Positions 5,176-12,944 of a stretch of DNA of 15,196 bases are shown one piece after another; the first letter of the stretch is position 1; the number at the start of each line of letters is the position of its first letter. Origin of the DNA: an uncultured Sphingomonadales bacterium (GTDB taxonomy: Bacteria; Pseudomonadota; Alphaproteobacteria; Sphingomonadales; Sphingomonadaceae); NCBI GenBank assembly GCA_903828025.1, contig CAIKKO010000565.1, positions 1 through 15,196 on the forward strand, read 5' to 3'. A program made the position numbers and the translations under genes. The notes beneath the pieces are model-generated. The model saw only the letters and a list, made by a program, of their open reading frames with translations. It had not been told where the DNA came from and did not search any database.

Positions 5176-5988
5176 ATGTCCTTCTACACCTCGCTCAACT
5201 GGCTCAAGAACGCCCAGACCGATCTCGGCGTGATCAGCAACAACATCGCCAACGCCGAAACCAACGGCTTCAAAAAGAGCACCATCGCCTTCTCCGACAT
5301 CGTTGCGGGCAGCGCCTTCACCAACCCCAAGCTCATTCTGGGCATTGGCTCCACGGTCGAAGCGATCAACCAGAACTTCGCGCAAGGGCCCGTGGAGCAG
5401 ACCGGCAACGCGCTGGATCTGGTGGTCAACGGCGACGGGTTCTTCACCACCAAGTCCGCCGTGTCGGGCGACACGCTCTACACCCGCAACGGCGCGTTCG
5501 AGATCGACCAGAACGGCTATCTCCTGCGCGGCAACAACAACCGCCTGCAGGCCTTTCCGACCGACGCGGCCGGCACCGTGACCGGCAACACGCTGCAATC
5601 GGTGCAGATCCCCGCCACCAACGCCGCCGGCGCGCAATATGCCGGGGTTACCGTGGGCAAGAACGGCGTGATCACCGCCTCTTATGCCGATGGCACGAAC
5701 ACCGCCGTGGGCATGGTCGCGCTGGCGTCGTTCCTCTCGCCGGGCGGGCTGCGGCAGGAAGGCTCCTCGAACTGGACCGCCACCGGGCTTTCGGGCGCGG
5801 CGACCTATGGCCAGCCGGATGCGGGGTTCTTCGGCGGGCTGATGTCGGGCGCGCTCGAACGCTCGAACGTCGATCTGTCCGAGGAGATGGTCGGCCTGAT
5901 CACCGCACAGCGCAATTTCCAGGCCAACGCCAAGGCGATCGATACGGCCACGCAGATCTCGCAGACCATCATCAACCTGCGCAGCTGA
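5176..5988 (+). CDS. flgE: Flagellar hook protein FlgE, short form
   Basis: FlgE polymerises into the hook, the universal joint between rod and filament. The 270-residue product has the axial-protein N-terminus (SNNIANAETNGFKKSTIAFS, 21-40), the FlgE/F/G core GNALDLVVNGDGFF (77-90) and YTRNGAFEIDQNGYLL, and a typical FlgE C-terminus (SGALERSNVDLSEEMVGLIT, 224-243, then AQRNFQANAKAIDTATQ). Salmonella FlgE is about 403 residues. Here only about 15 residues separate the core (VQIP, about 143-146) from the region VTVGKNGVITASYADG, so the surface D2 domain seems absent. Position between flgD and flgF supports FlgE rather than a rod protein. A clear AGGAG lies six bases before the ATG. Confidence 0.92.
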   Translation: MSFYTSLNWLKNAQTDLGVISNNIANAETNGFKKSTIAFSDIVAGSAFTNPKLILGIGSTVEAINQNFAQGPVEQTGNALDLVVNGDGFFTTKSAVSGDTLYTRNGAFEIDQNGYLLRGNNNRLQAFPTDAAGTVTGNTLQSVQIPATNAAGAQYAGVTVGKNGVITASYADGTNTAVGMVALASFLSPGGLRQEGSSNWTATGLSGAATYGQPDAGFFGGLMSGALERSNVDLSEEMVGLITAQRNFQANAKAIDTATQISQTIINLRS

Positions 5989-6000
5989 GGATAGCCGTTC

Positions 6001-6741
6001 ATGGACCATCTGATCTACACCGCCTATTCCGGGCTGACCGGTTCGATGGTCAGCCAGCAGGTGATCGCCAGCAACATGGCAAACGCCCAGACCATCGGCT
6101 TTCGCGCCGAAATGCTCAACCATCAGCCCACGACACTCAAGGGGCCGAGCATCGAAGCCCGCGCGATGACGCAGGGCGATGTGCGCGGGGCCAGCATGAA
6201 GCAGGGCGCGATGGTCGAGACGGGCAATCCGCTCGATGTGGCGTTCACCGGGCAGACCATGCTCGCGGTGCAGGGCGCGGACGGCGAGGAAGCCTATACC
6301 CGGCGCGGCGATCTTGCGGTTGATGCCAGCGGCGTGCTCAGCAATGGCGACGGCCGCCCGGTGATCGGCGATGCCGGGCCGGTCACCGTGCCGCCCGGCG
6401 CGCGGATCACGATTGCGCCCGATGGCACCGTGCTGGCGGCCACGCCGGAAAATCCCGATCAGCCGCCGCAAGTCGTGGCCAAGCTGAAAATGGTCAGCAC
6501 CGCCGGTTCGAAAATCGAGAAGGGGCTCGACGGCCTGTTCCGCGTGACCGGCGGCGGCGCGCTGCCGGTGGACGAGGAAGCCAAGCTCCAGCCCGGCAGC
6601 CTTGAGCAATCGAATGTCGATCCCACGCGCGTGCTGGTCGAGATGGTCGAGGCGCAGCGCCTGTTCGACATGCGCACCAAGCTGATCTCCACCGCGCGCG
6701 AGATTGATGAAGGCGGCGCGGGACTGATGCGCCTCACCTAA
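6001..6741 (+). CDS. flgF: Flagellar distal rod-related protein FlgF
   Basis: FlgF is a rod subunit between the proximal rod and FlgG. The 246-residue product opens MDHLIYTAYSGLTGSMVSQQ, a form typical of FlgF, followed by VIASNMANAQTIGFRAEM (about 21-38). Downstream are GNPLDVAFTGQTMLAVQ, YTRRGDLAVDASGVL and the C-terminal GSLEQSNVDPTRVLVEMVEA with AQRLFDMRTKLISTA, the D0-forming helix. Length is normal for the family. GAGGA overlapping the flgE stop serves as ribosome site, nine bases before the ATG. Confidence 0.95.
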   Translation: MDHLIYTAYSGLTGSMVSQQVIASNMANAQTIGFRAEMLNHQPTTLKGPSIEARAMTQGDVRGASMKQGAMVETGNPLDVAFTGQTMLAVQGADGEEAYTRRGDLAVDASGVLSNGDGRPVIGDAGPVTVPPGARITIAPDGTVLAATPENPDQPPQVVAKLKMVSTAGSKIEKGLDGLFRVTGGGALPVDEEAKLQPGSLEQSNVDPTRVLVEMVEAQRLFDMRTKLISTAREIDEGGAGLMRLT

Positions 6742-6774
6742 GCCCACCCACCTGAAATAGCAGGATAAAGCTCC

Positions 6775-7563
6775 ATGCCCAGTTCCGCCCTTCATGTCGC
6801 CCGCACCGGGCTTGAGGCCCAGGACACGCGGATGCGCGTGATCGCCAACAACCTCGCCAACGTCGGCACCACCGGCTTCAAGCGGGATCGCGCCAACTTC
6901 GCGACGCTCGCCTATCAGGACGCGCGGACCGCAGGCCAGCAATCCTCGGGCGAAACCACGTACGCCACCGGGCTCAATCTCGGCACCGGGGTCGGCATCC
7001 AGTCGACCACGCGCATCGCCACGCAAGGCGGGCTGCAGACCACCGGCAACGCGTTCGATCTCGCGCTCGACGGGGAGGGCTATTTCCAGGTCACGCTGCC
7101 CGGCGGCCAGCTTGGCTATACCCGCGCGGGCAATTTCAGCCGCTCGGCCGAAGGCCAGCTGGTCACGGGCCAGGGCTATGTCGTGCAGCCGCCGGTCACC
7201 ATCCCCGAAGGCGCCACTTCGATCACCATCGCGCCCGACGGCACGGTTTCGGCCACGCTGCCCGGCACCGCAGAGCCCTCGCAGCTGGGCCAGATCACCA
7301 CCGCCAGCTTTGCCAACCCCGCCGGGCTGCAGGCCGCTGGCGACAACTTCCTGACCGAGACCGCCGCGAGCGGGGCCGCGCAAGTCGGCATCGCGGGCGA
7401 GAACGGGCGCGGCCATGTCCGCCAGGGGTTCCTCGAAAGCTCCAACGTCAACGTGGTCGAGGAGCTGGTCGACATGATCGAATGCCAGCGCGCCTACGAG
7501 GTCAATTCCAAGATGATCTCTGCGGTCGACGAGATGCTCAAGAACGCCAACCAGACACTGTAA
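6775..7563 (+). CDS. flgG: Flagellar distal rod protein FlgG
   Basis: FlgG forms the distal rod around which the P and L rings assemble. The 262-residue product has the usual FlgG length and motifs: ARTGLEAQDTRMRVIANNLA (9-28), NVGTTGFKRDRANFATLAYQ, GNAFDLALDGEGYFQVTLP, YTRAGNFSRSAEGQLV, and the C-terminal QGFLESSNVNVVEELVDMIE with CQRAYEVNSKMISAVDEML. It is the best conserved axial protein in the window. The ribosome site (AGGAT) is moderate. flgH follows after 20 bases. Confidence 0.97.
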   Translation: MPSSALHVARTGLEAQDTRMRVIANNLANVGTTGFKRDRANFATLAYQDARTAGQQSSGETTYATGLNLGTGVGIQSTTRIATQGGLQTTGNAFDLALDGEGYFQVTLPGGQLGYTRAGNFSRSAEGQLVTGQGYVVQPPVTIPEGATSITIAPDGTVSATLPGTAEPSQLGQITTASFANPAGLQAAGDNFLTETAASGAAQVGIAGENGRGHVRQGFLESSNVNVVEELVDMIECQRAYEVNSKMISAVDEMLKNANQTL

Positions 7564-7583
7564 TCCTGCCGGAAGCCTTTGCC

Positions 7584-8333
7584 ATGATGGACTCCCCTTT
7601 CGACTTCGCTTTCGATCGCAATCTTGCGGCTCCGGTCGACGGCAATCCGCTCGGCCTGCGCCTGCTCGCCTTGCTGCTCGTGCCGCCCGCGATTGTGCTG
7701 ATGGTGATCCTGCCATCCTCGCACGCGCGTGCCCATGCCGCTCGGCCCGCCGAAGGCTTCGCGCCGGTCATGCCAGTCACCTCCGTGCCGCGCCCCGCCG
7801 ATGGCAGCATTTTCAACGTTTCGGCGGGCTACACCGGCCTTGTCGAAGGCCGCCGCGCGCATGCGGTGGGCGATCCGCTGACAATCGTGCTCACCGAACA
7901 GCTCAGCACCTCGAAGACCGCCGCCTCCAAAACGCAGAAGACCGGGGCGTTCAACGCTGTCCCGCCGACGGCCGGGCCGTTCTCGTTCCTCGATCCCAAC
8001 GCCCTTAAAGCTTCAGGCGGTTCGTCGTTCAACGGTCAGGGCAATGCCTCGCAGACGAGCACGCTCGGCGGCGAGGTTTCCGTCACCATCGCCGAAGTGC
8101 GCCCCAATGGCACGGCGCTTGTCAAAGGGGAAAAGCGCTTGACGCTCAGCCAGGGTCAGGAATGGGTACAGGTTTCGGGGATCGTGCGCCTTGGCGACAT
8201 TGATACCGACAACCGCGTGCGCTCCACCCAGGTGGCCGATGCGCGGGTGACCTATACCGGCAATGGTTCGATCGGCCGCGCCAGCCGTCAGGGCTGGCTG
8301 GCCCAGTTCTTCAGCGCGATCAATCCGTTTTGA
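7584..8333 (+). CDS. flgH: L-ring protein FlgH, without a lipobox cysteine
   Basis: FlgH forms the L ring in the outer membrane. The 249-residue product shows the full family core: VEGRRAHAVGDPLTIVLTEQ, then STSKTAASKT, SFNGQGNASQTSTLGGEVSV, VRPNGTALVKGEKRLTLSQG, and the C-terminus RQGWLAQFFSAINPF. FlgH is normally a lipoprotein. Here the N-terminus has an unusually long polar lead (MMDSPFDFAFDRNLAAPVDG) before the hydrophobic stretch LLALLLVPPAIVLMVIL (about 26-42), followed by PSSHARAHA, and no cysteine occurs anywhere in the protein. It therefore looks like a cleavable or membrane-anchoring segment, not a lipobox. The ATG pair at 7584/7587 has CGGAAG upstream; the frame is open further upstream inside flgG but no sensible start lies there. 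Confidence 0.93.
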   Translation: MMDSPFDFAFDRNLAAPVDGNPLGLRLLALLLVPPAIVLMVILPSSHARAHAARPAEGFAPVMPVTSVPRPADGSIFNVSAGYTGLVEGRRAHAVGDPLTIVLTEQLSTSKTAASKTQKTGAFNAVPPTAGPFSFLDPNALKASGGSSFNGQGNASQTSTLGGEVSVTIAEVRPNGTALVKGEKRLTLSQGQEWVQVSGIVRLGDIDTDNRVRSTQVADARVTYTGNGSIGRASRQGWLAQFFSAINPF

Positions 8334-8335
8334 TC

Positions 8336-9457
8336 ATGGCGCGGCGCAGCCCCCTTCTTCACCCCGCCCTCGCCATTCTGGCGCTGCTCTCTGGCCTCGT
8401 GCTGGCTCCCACCCCCGCGTTCGCCGACCGGGTGCGCGATCTCGGTGCGTTTCAGGGCGTGCGCACCAACCAGCTCACCGGCTACGGCGTGGTCGTTGGC
8501 CTTGCCGGGACGGGGGACGACAATCTGGACTATATCACGCAGGCCATGCGCGGGGTTTCCGGGCGGCTCGGCGTGCAGCTGCCGCAAGGCATAGCGCCCG
8601 GCCTCAAGAACGCGGCGGCGGTGCTGATCACCGCCGATCTTCCCGCCTTCTTCAAGCCGGGCCAGCGCATCGACGTGACGGTTTCGACCATCGGCAAGGC
8701 CAAGAGCTTGCGCGGCGGGGCGCTGATCCTCGCCCCGCTCTATGGTGCGGACGGGCAGATCTACGCGATGGCACAAGGCAATCTTGCGGTCGGCGGGCTC
8801 GGTGTCACGGCCAAGGACGGCAGCCAGCTGACGGTCAATGTGCCGACCGTGGGCCGCATTGCCGAAGGGGCGAGTGTGGAGCGCGCGGTCGCGACCGGCT
8901 TCGACAGCAACGAGAAGCTGCGCTGGAACCTGTTCACCGCCGATTTCCTCACCGCCAGCCGCGTGCGCGATGCGGTCAACGCGCGCTTTCCCGGTGCCGC
9001 AACGGTGGAGGACGGCATCACGCTCGCCATCCGCCTGCCCGCCAGCACCGACCAGCGCGCGACAATGATGGCCTCGATCGAGATGATCGAAGTGAACCCG
9101 GCCGAAACCGCTGCCAAAGTCATCGTCAACAGCCGCACCGGCACCGTGGTGATCAACAGCGCGGTGCGCCTTTCGCCTGCCGCGATCAGCCACGGCAAGC
9201 TCGTGGTCAAGATCGACGAGAAGAGCCAGGTTTCGCAGCCGGGCGCGTTCAGCCGCGGCACGACCGCCGTCACCCCGGCCAGCCAGATCACCGCCGATGA
9301 AGGCCAGGCCCATGTCGCACTGTTCAAGCCCGGGGCCAGCCTCGCCTCGCTGGTCGATGCGCTCAACAAGCTGGGTGTCACCCCGTCTGACCTTGTCGCC
9401 ATTCTCGAAGCGCTCAAGGAAGCCGGCGCGCTGCGGGCGGAGATGGAGGTGATATGA
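8336..9457 (+). CDS. flgI: P-ring protein FlgI
   Basis: FlgI makes the periplasmic P ring in the peptidoglycan layer, with FlgA as chaperone. The 373-residue product has a Sec signal peptide (hydrophobic about 11-27, cleavage near APTPAFA) and then the highly conserved DRVRDLGAFQGVRTNQLTGY with GVVVGLAGTGD. Further family blocks are NAAAVLITADLPAFFKPGQR, GGALILAPLYGADGQIYAMA and the C-terminal DLVAILEALKEAGALRAEME. No cysteine is present, so the disulfide known from E. coli FlgI cannot form. The start ATG lies two bases after the flgH stop; the stop overlaps flgJ (ATGA). Confidence 0.97.
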   Translation: MARRSPLLHPALAILALLSGLVLAPTPAFADRVRDLGAFQGVRTNQLTGYGVVVGLAGTGDDNLDYITQAMRGVSGRLGVQLPQGIAPGLKNAAAVLITADLPAFFKPGQRIDVTVSTIGKAKSLRGGALILAPLYGADGQIYAMAQGNLAVGGLGVTAKDGSQLTVNVPTVGRIAEGASVERAVATGFDSNEKLRWNLFTADFLTASRVRDAVNARFPGAATVEDGITLAIRLPASTDQRATMMASIEMIEVNPAETAAKVIVNSRTGTVVINSAVRLSPAAISHGKLVVKIDEKSQVSQPGAFSRGTTAVTPASQITADEGQAHVALFKPGASLASLVDALNKLGVTPSDLVAILEALKEAGALRAEMEVI

Positions 9458-9765
9458 GCAAGGTTGCCCCCCTTTCCGCAGCCGTGCCTGCGACCGCGCC
9501 CCAGACCGCCGACCGCGCGCAATTGCGCAAGGCCGCGCAAGGCTTCGAGGCGATCTTCGTGCGCCAGATGCTCAGCACCGCGCGCGCCGCCAGCCTTGGT
9601 GGCTCGGACGCCTTGTTCGGCGGGCAGGCGCAGGAAACCTTTGCCGCCATGCGTGACGAGCACTTTGCCGATATCGCCGCGCAGACCGGCGCGTTCGGCC
9701 TTGCCAAGCAGCTTGAAACGCAGCTCGCGCGGCTGCTGCCTGCAACTCCGGCCGGGAAAGGCTGA
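9454..9765 (+). CDS. flgJ: Rod-cap protein FlgJ, rod-binding domain only
   Basis: A 103-residue protein made of the FlgJ N-terminal rod-binding domain: AQLRKAAQGFEAIFVRQMLS (22-41), followed by LFGGQAQETFAAMRDEHFAD and TGAFGLAKQLETQL. In gammaproteobacteria FlgJ carries a second, peptidoglycan-hydrolysing domain; here it is absent, as in many alphaproteobacteria. The separate transglycosylase at 441-1280 is the obvious candidate for the missing activity. The ATG overlaps the flgI stop by four bases, and flgK starts five bases after its stop. Confidence 0.93.
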   Translation: MSKVAPLSAAVPATAPQTADRAQLRKAAQGFEAIFVRQMLSTARAASLGGSDALFGGQAQETFAAMRDEHFADIAAQTGAFGLAKQLETQLARLLPATPAGKG

Positions 9766-9770
9766 GCGCG

Positions 9771-11108
9771 ATGGCGTCAGACCTCCTCTCGATCGGCCTG
9801 TCGGGTGCCAAGGCGGCGCGCGTTGCGCTTGATGTCACCGCGCAGAACATCGCCAATGCCAGCACGGACGGCTATGTCCGCCGCAGCGTCAGCCTCGCCG
9901 AAGTGGCCTCCACCGGTTATGAAGGCACTGTCCGCGATGTTTCGCTCTCGGGCGTGCGGGTCGACAATGTCGTGCGCAATGCCGATACGTTCCGCCAGTC
10001 CGAAGTGCGGCGCACGGGTTCGGACACCGCGCGCGCCGTCGCCGAAGTCAGCGGGATCGGCAATGCCGAAGCCGCGCTCGAGCAATCGGGTGTCTATCCC
10101 GCGATCACCGGCTTTGAAGCGGCGGTGCAGAAGCTGAACGAGAACCCGGTCGATACCTCGCTGCGCTCCTCGGTCATCGAAGCCGCGCGCTCGATGGGTT
10201 CCACCTTTCAGATTGCCGCCAAGGAAATGGACGCGGTCGGCACTGGCCTGCGCTTTCAGGCGTCGGACGGCGTGACTCAGGTCAATCGCATCGCCGGTGA
10301 ACTGGCGCGCACCAACTTGCGGCTGGCGCGGGCGGCCGATGCCAGCAGCGACCAGACCGCGCTGCTCGATCAGCGTGACAAGCTGCTGGGCGATCTCAGC
10401 CAGTATGGCGATATCACGACCTCGCTCGCGAGCGATGGCAGTGTTGCGGTGACTTTGGGCGACGCGGCCACGACCCCGCTGGTCAGCGGCGGAAGCGCCG
10501 CCCCATTGGCCATGACCACCGCGCCAGACGGCACGATCGGCTTCACGTTGGGCGGCACTGCGGTTTCGCTGACCGGGGGCGCGCTTTCGGGCAACGCCTT
10601 GGCGCTGGACAAGCTGACGCAGCTCCACGGCGACCTCGACACGCTGGCCAAAGGGATCGTCAAGACGGTCAACGACGGGCAGGCCGCCGGCACCGCGCGC
10701 GATGGCAGCGCGGGGGGCGATCTGCTTCAGGGCACCAGCGCAGCAACCCTTGCGCTCAAGACCACCGATCCGGCGATGATCGCCACCGCGCCCGCGAACG
10801 CCCCGGCTGGCAGCCGCGACACCGGCAATCTCGATGCGCTGCGCGCCGCGCTGAACACCGCCGACCCTGCCGGCAAGATGGACGCGATCCTGTTCGACGT
10901 GTCGTCCACCGTGGCCGGGCGCACGGTCACGCGCGATGCGCTCACCACGATTTCCGATGCGGCCAGGACCGCGCTGGTCGCGCAGACCGGAGTCAATCTC
11001 GATACCGAGGGCGTCAATCTCGTGCGCTATCAGCAGGCGTTCCAGGCCTCGGGCCGGGTGATGCAGGTGGCCTCGACGATCTTCGATTCGCTGCTCCAGA
11101 TCCGATAG
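9771..11108 (+). CDS. flgK: Hook-filament junction protein FlgK (HAP1)
   Basis: FlgK forms the first junction zone between hook and filament and is delivered by FlgN. The 445-residue product has the FlgK N-terminus SIGLSGAKAARVALDVTAQN (7-26) with IANASTDGYVRRSVSLAEV, an inner helical block with LLDQRDKLLGDLSQYGDI, and the C-terminal GVNLDTEGVNLVRYQQAFQA followed by SGRVMQVASTIFDSLL, the D0 helix. It is shorter than Salmonella FlgK (about 550), probably through a reduced central domain. GGGAAAGG upstream of the ATG can serve as ribosome site. Confidence 0.95.
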   Translation: MASDLLSIGLSGAKAARVALDVTAQNIANASTDGYVRRSVSLAEVASTGYEGTVRDVSLSGVRVDNVVRNADTFRQSEVRRTGSDTARAVAEVSGIGNAEAALEQSGVYPAITGFEAAVQKLNENPVDTSLRSSVIEAARSMGSTFQIAAKEMDAVGTGLRFQASDGVTQVNRIAGELARTNLRLARAADASSDQTALLDQRDKLLGDLSQYGDITTSLASDGSVAVTLGDAATTPLVSGGSAAPLAMTTAPDGTIGFTLGGTAVSLTGGALSGNALALDKLTQLHGDLDTLAKGIVKTVNDGQAAGTARDGSAGGDLLQGTSAATLALKTTDPAMIATAPANAPAGSRDTGNLDALRAALNTADPAGKMDAILFDVSSTVAGRTVTRDALTTISDAARTALVAQTGVNLDTEGVNLVRYQQAFQASGRVMQVASTIFDSLLQIR

Positions 11109-11128
11109 GGGCCCATGAGGACTTGGCC

Positions 11129-12055
11129 ATGAGCATCTTTGCCACCAGCACCAGCGCCTTCTTCGAACGGGCCACGCAGAACCTCGGCTCGCTGCGCGGG
11201 CAGGCCGAAGCGCTGCAGAACCAGATCAGCTCGAACACCAAGCTGACCAAGTCATCGGACGATCCGCTCGCCGCCTCGATCCTGCGCAGCCTCGCGCGGC
11301 AGGAAGCCCTGAGCACGGTCGACACCGCCGCCACCAACCGCGCCACCAACGATCTCAATCTCGCCGACTCGGCGCTGACTCAATTCGCGACATACGTGAC
11401 GCGCGCGCAGGAACTGGCGACACAGGCCGCCTCCAGCCTGCTTCCTGCCGCGCAGCGCGCCAGCATCGGCGCGGAGCTGGCGCAGATCCACACCGGGATG
11501 GTGAGCCTTGCCAACACGCGCGACAGTGCCGGACACGCGCTGTTCGGCGGCGACAGCGCGGGCGATGCCTATCAGATCAATGCCACGACCGGCTTGGCCG
11601 AATACATCGGCGGCGGCAGCGCGGGCGAGCTGTCGCTGGGCGATGGCCAGTCGGTCAGCCGCAGCCTGACCGGGCCCGAATTCCTGTCGTTCAAGGACAA
11701 GGTCGGCAGCCCGACCGATCTGATGACGGTGATCAAGTCGCTCTCGGACGCGCTGTCCGGCGGCGCGGCCAGCACGGCCACTGCCGCCAGCACCGCGCTT
11801 GGCGCGCTGGGCAATGGCCTCGATGCGATCACCACCGCGCAGACCGTGGTCGGCTCGCGGCTCAGCTGGATCGACATCAGCACCCAGCGCCAGCAGACCA
11901 TGAGCGAAGCGCGCAGCTCCGAACAATCCGACATCGGCGCGCCCGATCTCAGCTCGGCGCTGGCCAAGCTTTCGGAGCTTTCGACCGTGCTTCAGGCGAG
12001 CCAGGCCAGCTTCTCCAAGCTCGCCAATCTCTCGATCTTCGACGTCCTGCACTGA
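11129..12055 (+). CDS. flgL: Hook-filament junction protein FlgL (HAP3)
   Basis: FlgL is the second junction protein and belongs to the flagellin-like family. The 308-residue product has the N-terminal helices NLGSLRGQAEALQNQISSNT with KLTKSSDDPLAASILRSL, matching the FlgL/flagellin pattern, LADSALTQFATYVTRAQELA, and HALFGGDSAGDAYQI, which resembles the FlgL motif FxG. The C-terminal helix region includes TVVGSRLSWIDISTQRQQTM and SALAKLSELSTVLQASQASF. I chose ATG at 11129, eight bases after GAGG; an in-frame TTG at 11123 is less likely. Another ATG at 11115 is out of frame. Confidence 0.94.
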   Translation: MSIFATSTSAFFERATQNLGSLRGQAEALQNQISSNTKLTKSSDDPLAASILRSLARQEALSTVDTAATNRATNDLNLADSALTQFATYVTRAQELATQAASSLLPAAQRASIGAELAQIHTGMVSLANTRDSAGHALFGGDSAGDAYQINATTGLAEYIGGGSAGELSLGDGQSVSRSLTGPEFLSFKDKVGSPTDLMTVIKSLSDALSGGAASTATAASTALGALGNGLDAITTAQTVVGSRLSWIDISTQRQQTMSEARSSEQSDIGAPDLSSALAKLSELSTVLQASQASFSKLANLSIFDVLH

Positions 12056-12077
12056 CCCATTCGGGAACCGCAACACC

Positions 12078-12941
12078 ATGTATGCTGCAATCGGTATCGT
12101 CGTCCTTCTGGTGATGGTGTTCGGGGGGTTCGCCATAACCGGCGGCGCGCTCGGCCCGGTGATGGAGGCCATCCCCCACGAAATGCTGATCATCGGCGGG
12201 GCCGCGCTGGGCGCGGTCATCGCGGGCAATTCGCTGCATGAGCTGAAAGCGCTCGGCGGCGGGTTCGGCAAAGTGTTCAAGGGGCCCAAGCACTCCAAGC
12301 AGGACCACATCGACGCAATCGTGCTGTGCACGCGGCTGATGAAAATCCTGCGCAGCGATGGCCCGGTCGCGCTCGAAAGCCATGTGACCGATCCCGCCAA
12401 TTCACCGATCTTCGCCGAATTCCCCAAGATCCTCGGCAACAAGCCGCTGGTTGGCCTGATCTGCGATACGCTCACGCTGATCGTGGTCTCCTCGGGCACG
12501 CTTGAAGTCCATGCGGTCGAGGACGTGATGGACCACGCGATGAAAACCCATTTCCACGAGATGACCGAACCGCAGCACGCGCTGCAGAACCTCGCGGACG
12601 CGCTGCCCGCGCTCGGCATCGTCGCGGCGGTGCTCGGCGTGGTCAAGACCATGGGCTCGATCGACAAGCCCCCCGCGATCCTTGGCGCGATGATCGGCTC
12701 GGCGCTCGTCGGCACGTTCATGGGCGTGCTGCTGGCTTATGGCATTGTCGCGCCGCTGGCGGGCCGCCTCAAGCAAGTGCTCGATCAGGACGAGATGATC
12801 TTTCAGGCGGTCAAGCAAGTCATCATCGCCAGCCTCCACGGCTGGCCGCAGCCGCTGGTGGTCGAAAGCGCGCGTTCGGGGCTGGGGCATTCGTTCCGCC
12901 CCGGTCTGTCCGAACTGCTCGATGCGCTGCGCGGGCGCTGA
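12078..12941 (+). CDS. motA: Flagellar stator protein MotA
   Basis: MotA with MotB forms the proton channel that drives rotation. The 287-residue product has four membrane segments: about 4-22, 34-51, 174-192 and 203-226. Key patterns are HEMLIIGGAALGAVIAGNS (34-52), the cytoplasmic loop, and ADALPALGIVAAVLGVVKTM (173-192) followed by AMIGSALVGTFMGVLLAYGI. P177 and P226 correspond to the prolines important for torque in MotA. The length is normal for the proteobacterial MotA type. The gene follows flgL after 22 bases and is probably in the same operon; MotB starts three bases after its stop. Confidence 0.96.
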   Translation: MYAAIGIVVLLVMVFGGFAITGGALGPVMEAIPHEMLIIGGAALGAVIAGNSLHELKALGGGFGKVFKGPKHSKQDHIDAIVLCTRLMKILRSDGPVALESHVTDPANSPIFAEFPKILGNKPLVGLICDTLTLIVVSSGTLEVHAVEDVMDHAMKTHFHEMTEPQHALQNLADALPALGIVAAVLGVVKTMGSIDKPPAILGAMIGSALVGTFMGVLLAYGIVAPLAGRLKQVLDQDEMIFQAVKQVIIASLHGWPQPLVVESARSGLGHSFRPGLSELLDALRGR

Positions 12942-12944
12942 CCC

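Noticed and set aside
5691..5706. TGGCACG within flgE
   Set aside because: No TTGC at the required distance, so it is only a coding coincidence.
4984..7716. A 910-codon open frame on the minus strand opposite flgE, flgF and flgG
   Set aside because: It mirrors well-supported genes, its translation is rich in Arg/Gly/His/Ala without recognisable domains, and long antisense frames are expected in GC-rich coding DNA.
8108..8122. TGGCACG-GCGC-TTGT inside flgH, resembling a sigma-54 promoter
   Set aside because: The -12 element has T instead of the critical C, and it lies within conserved FlgH coding sequence (NGTALVKG).
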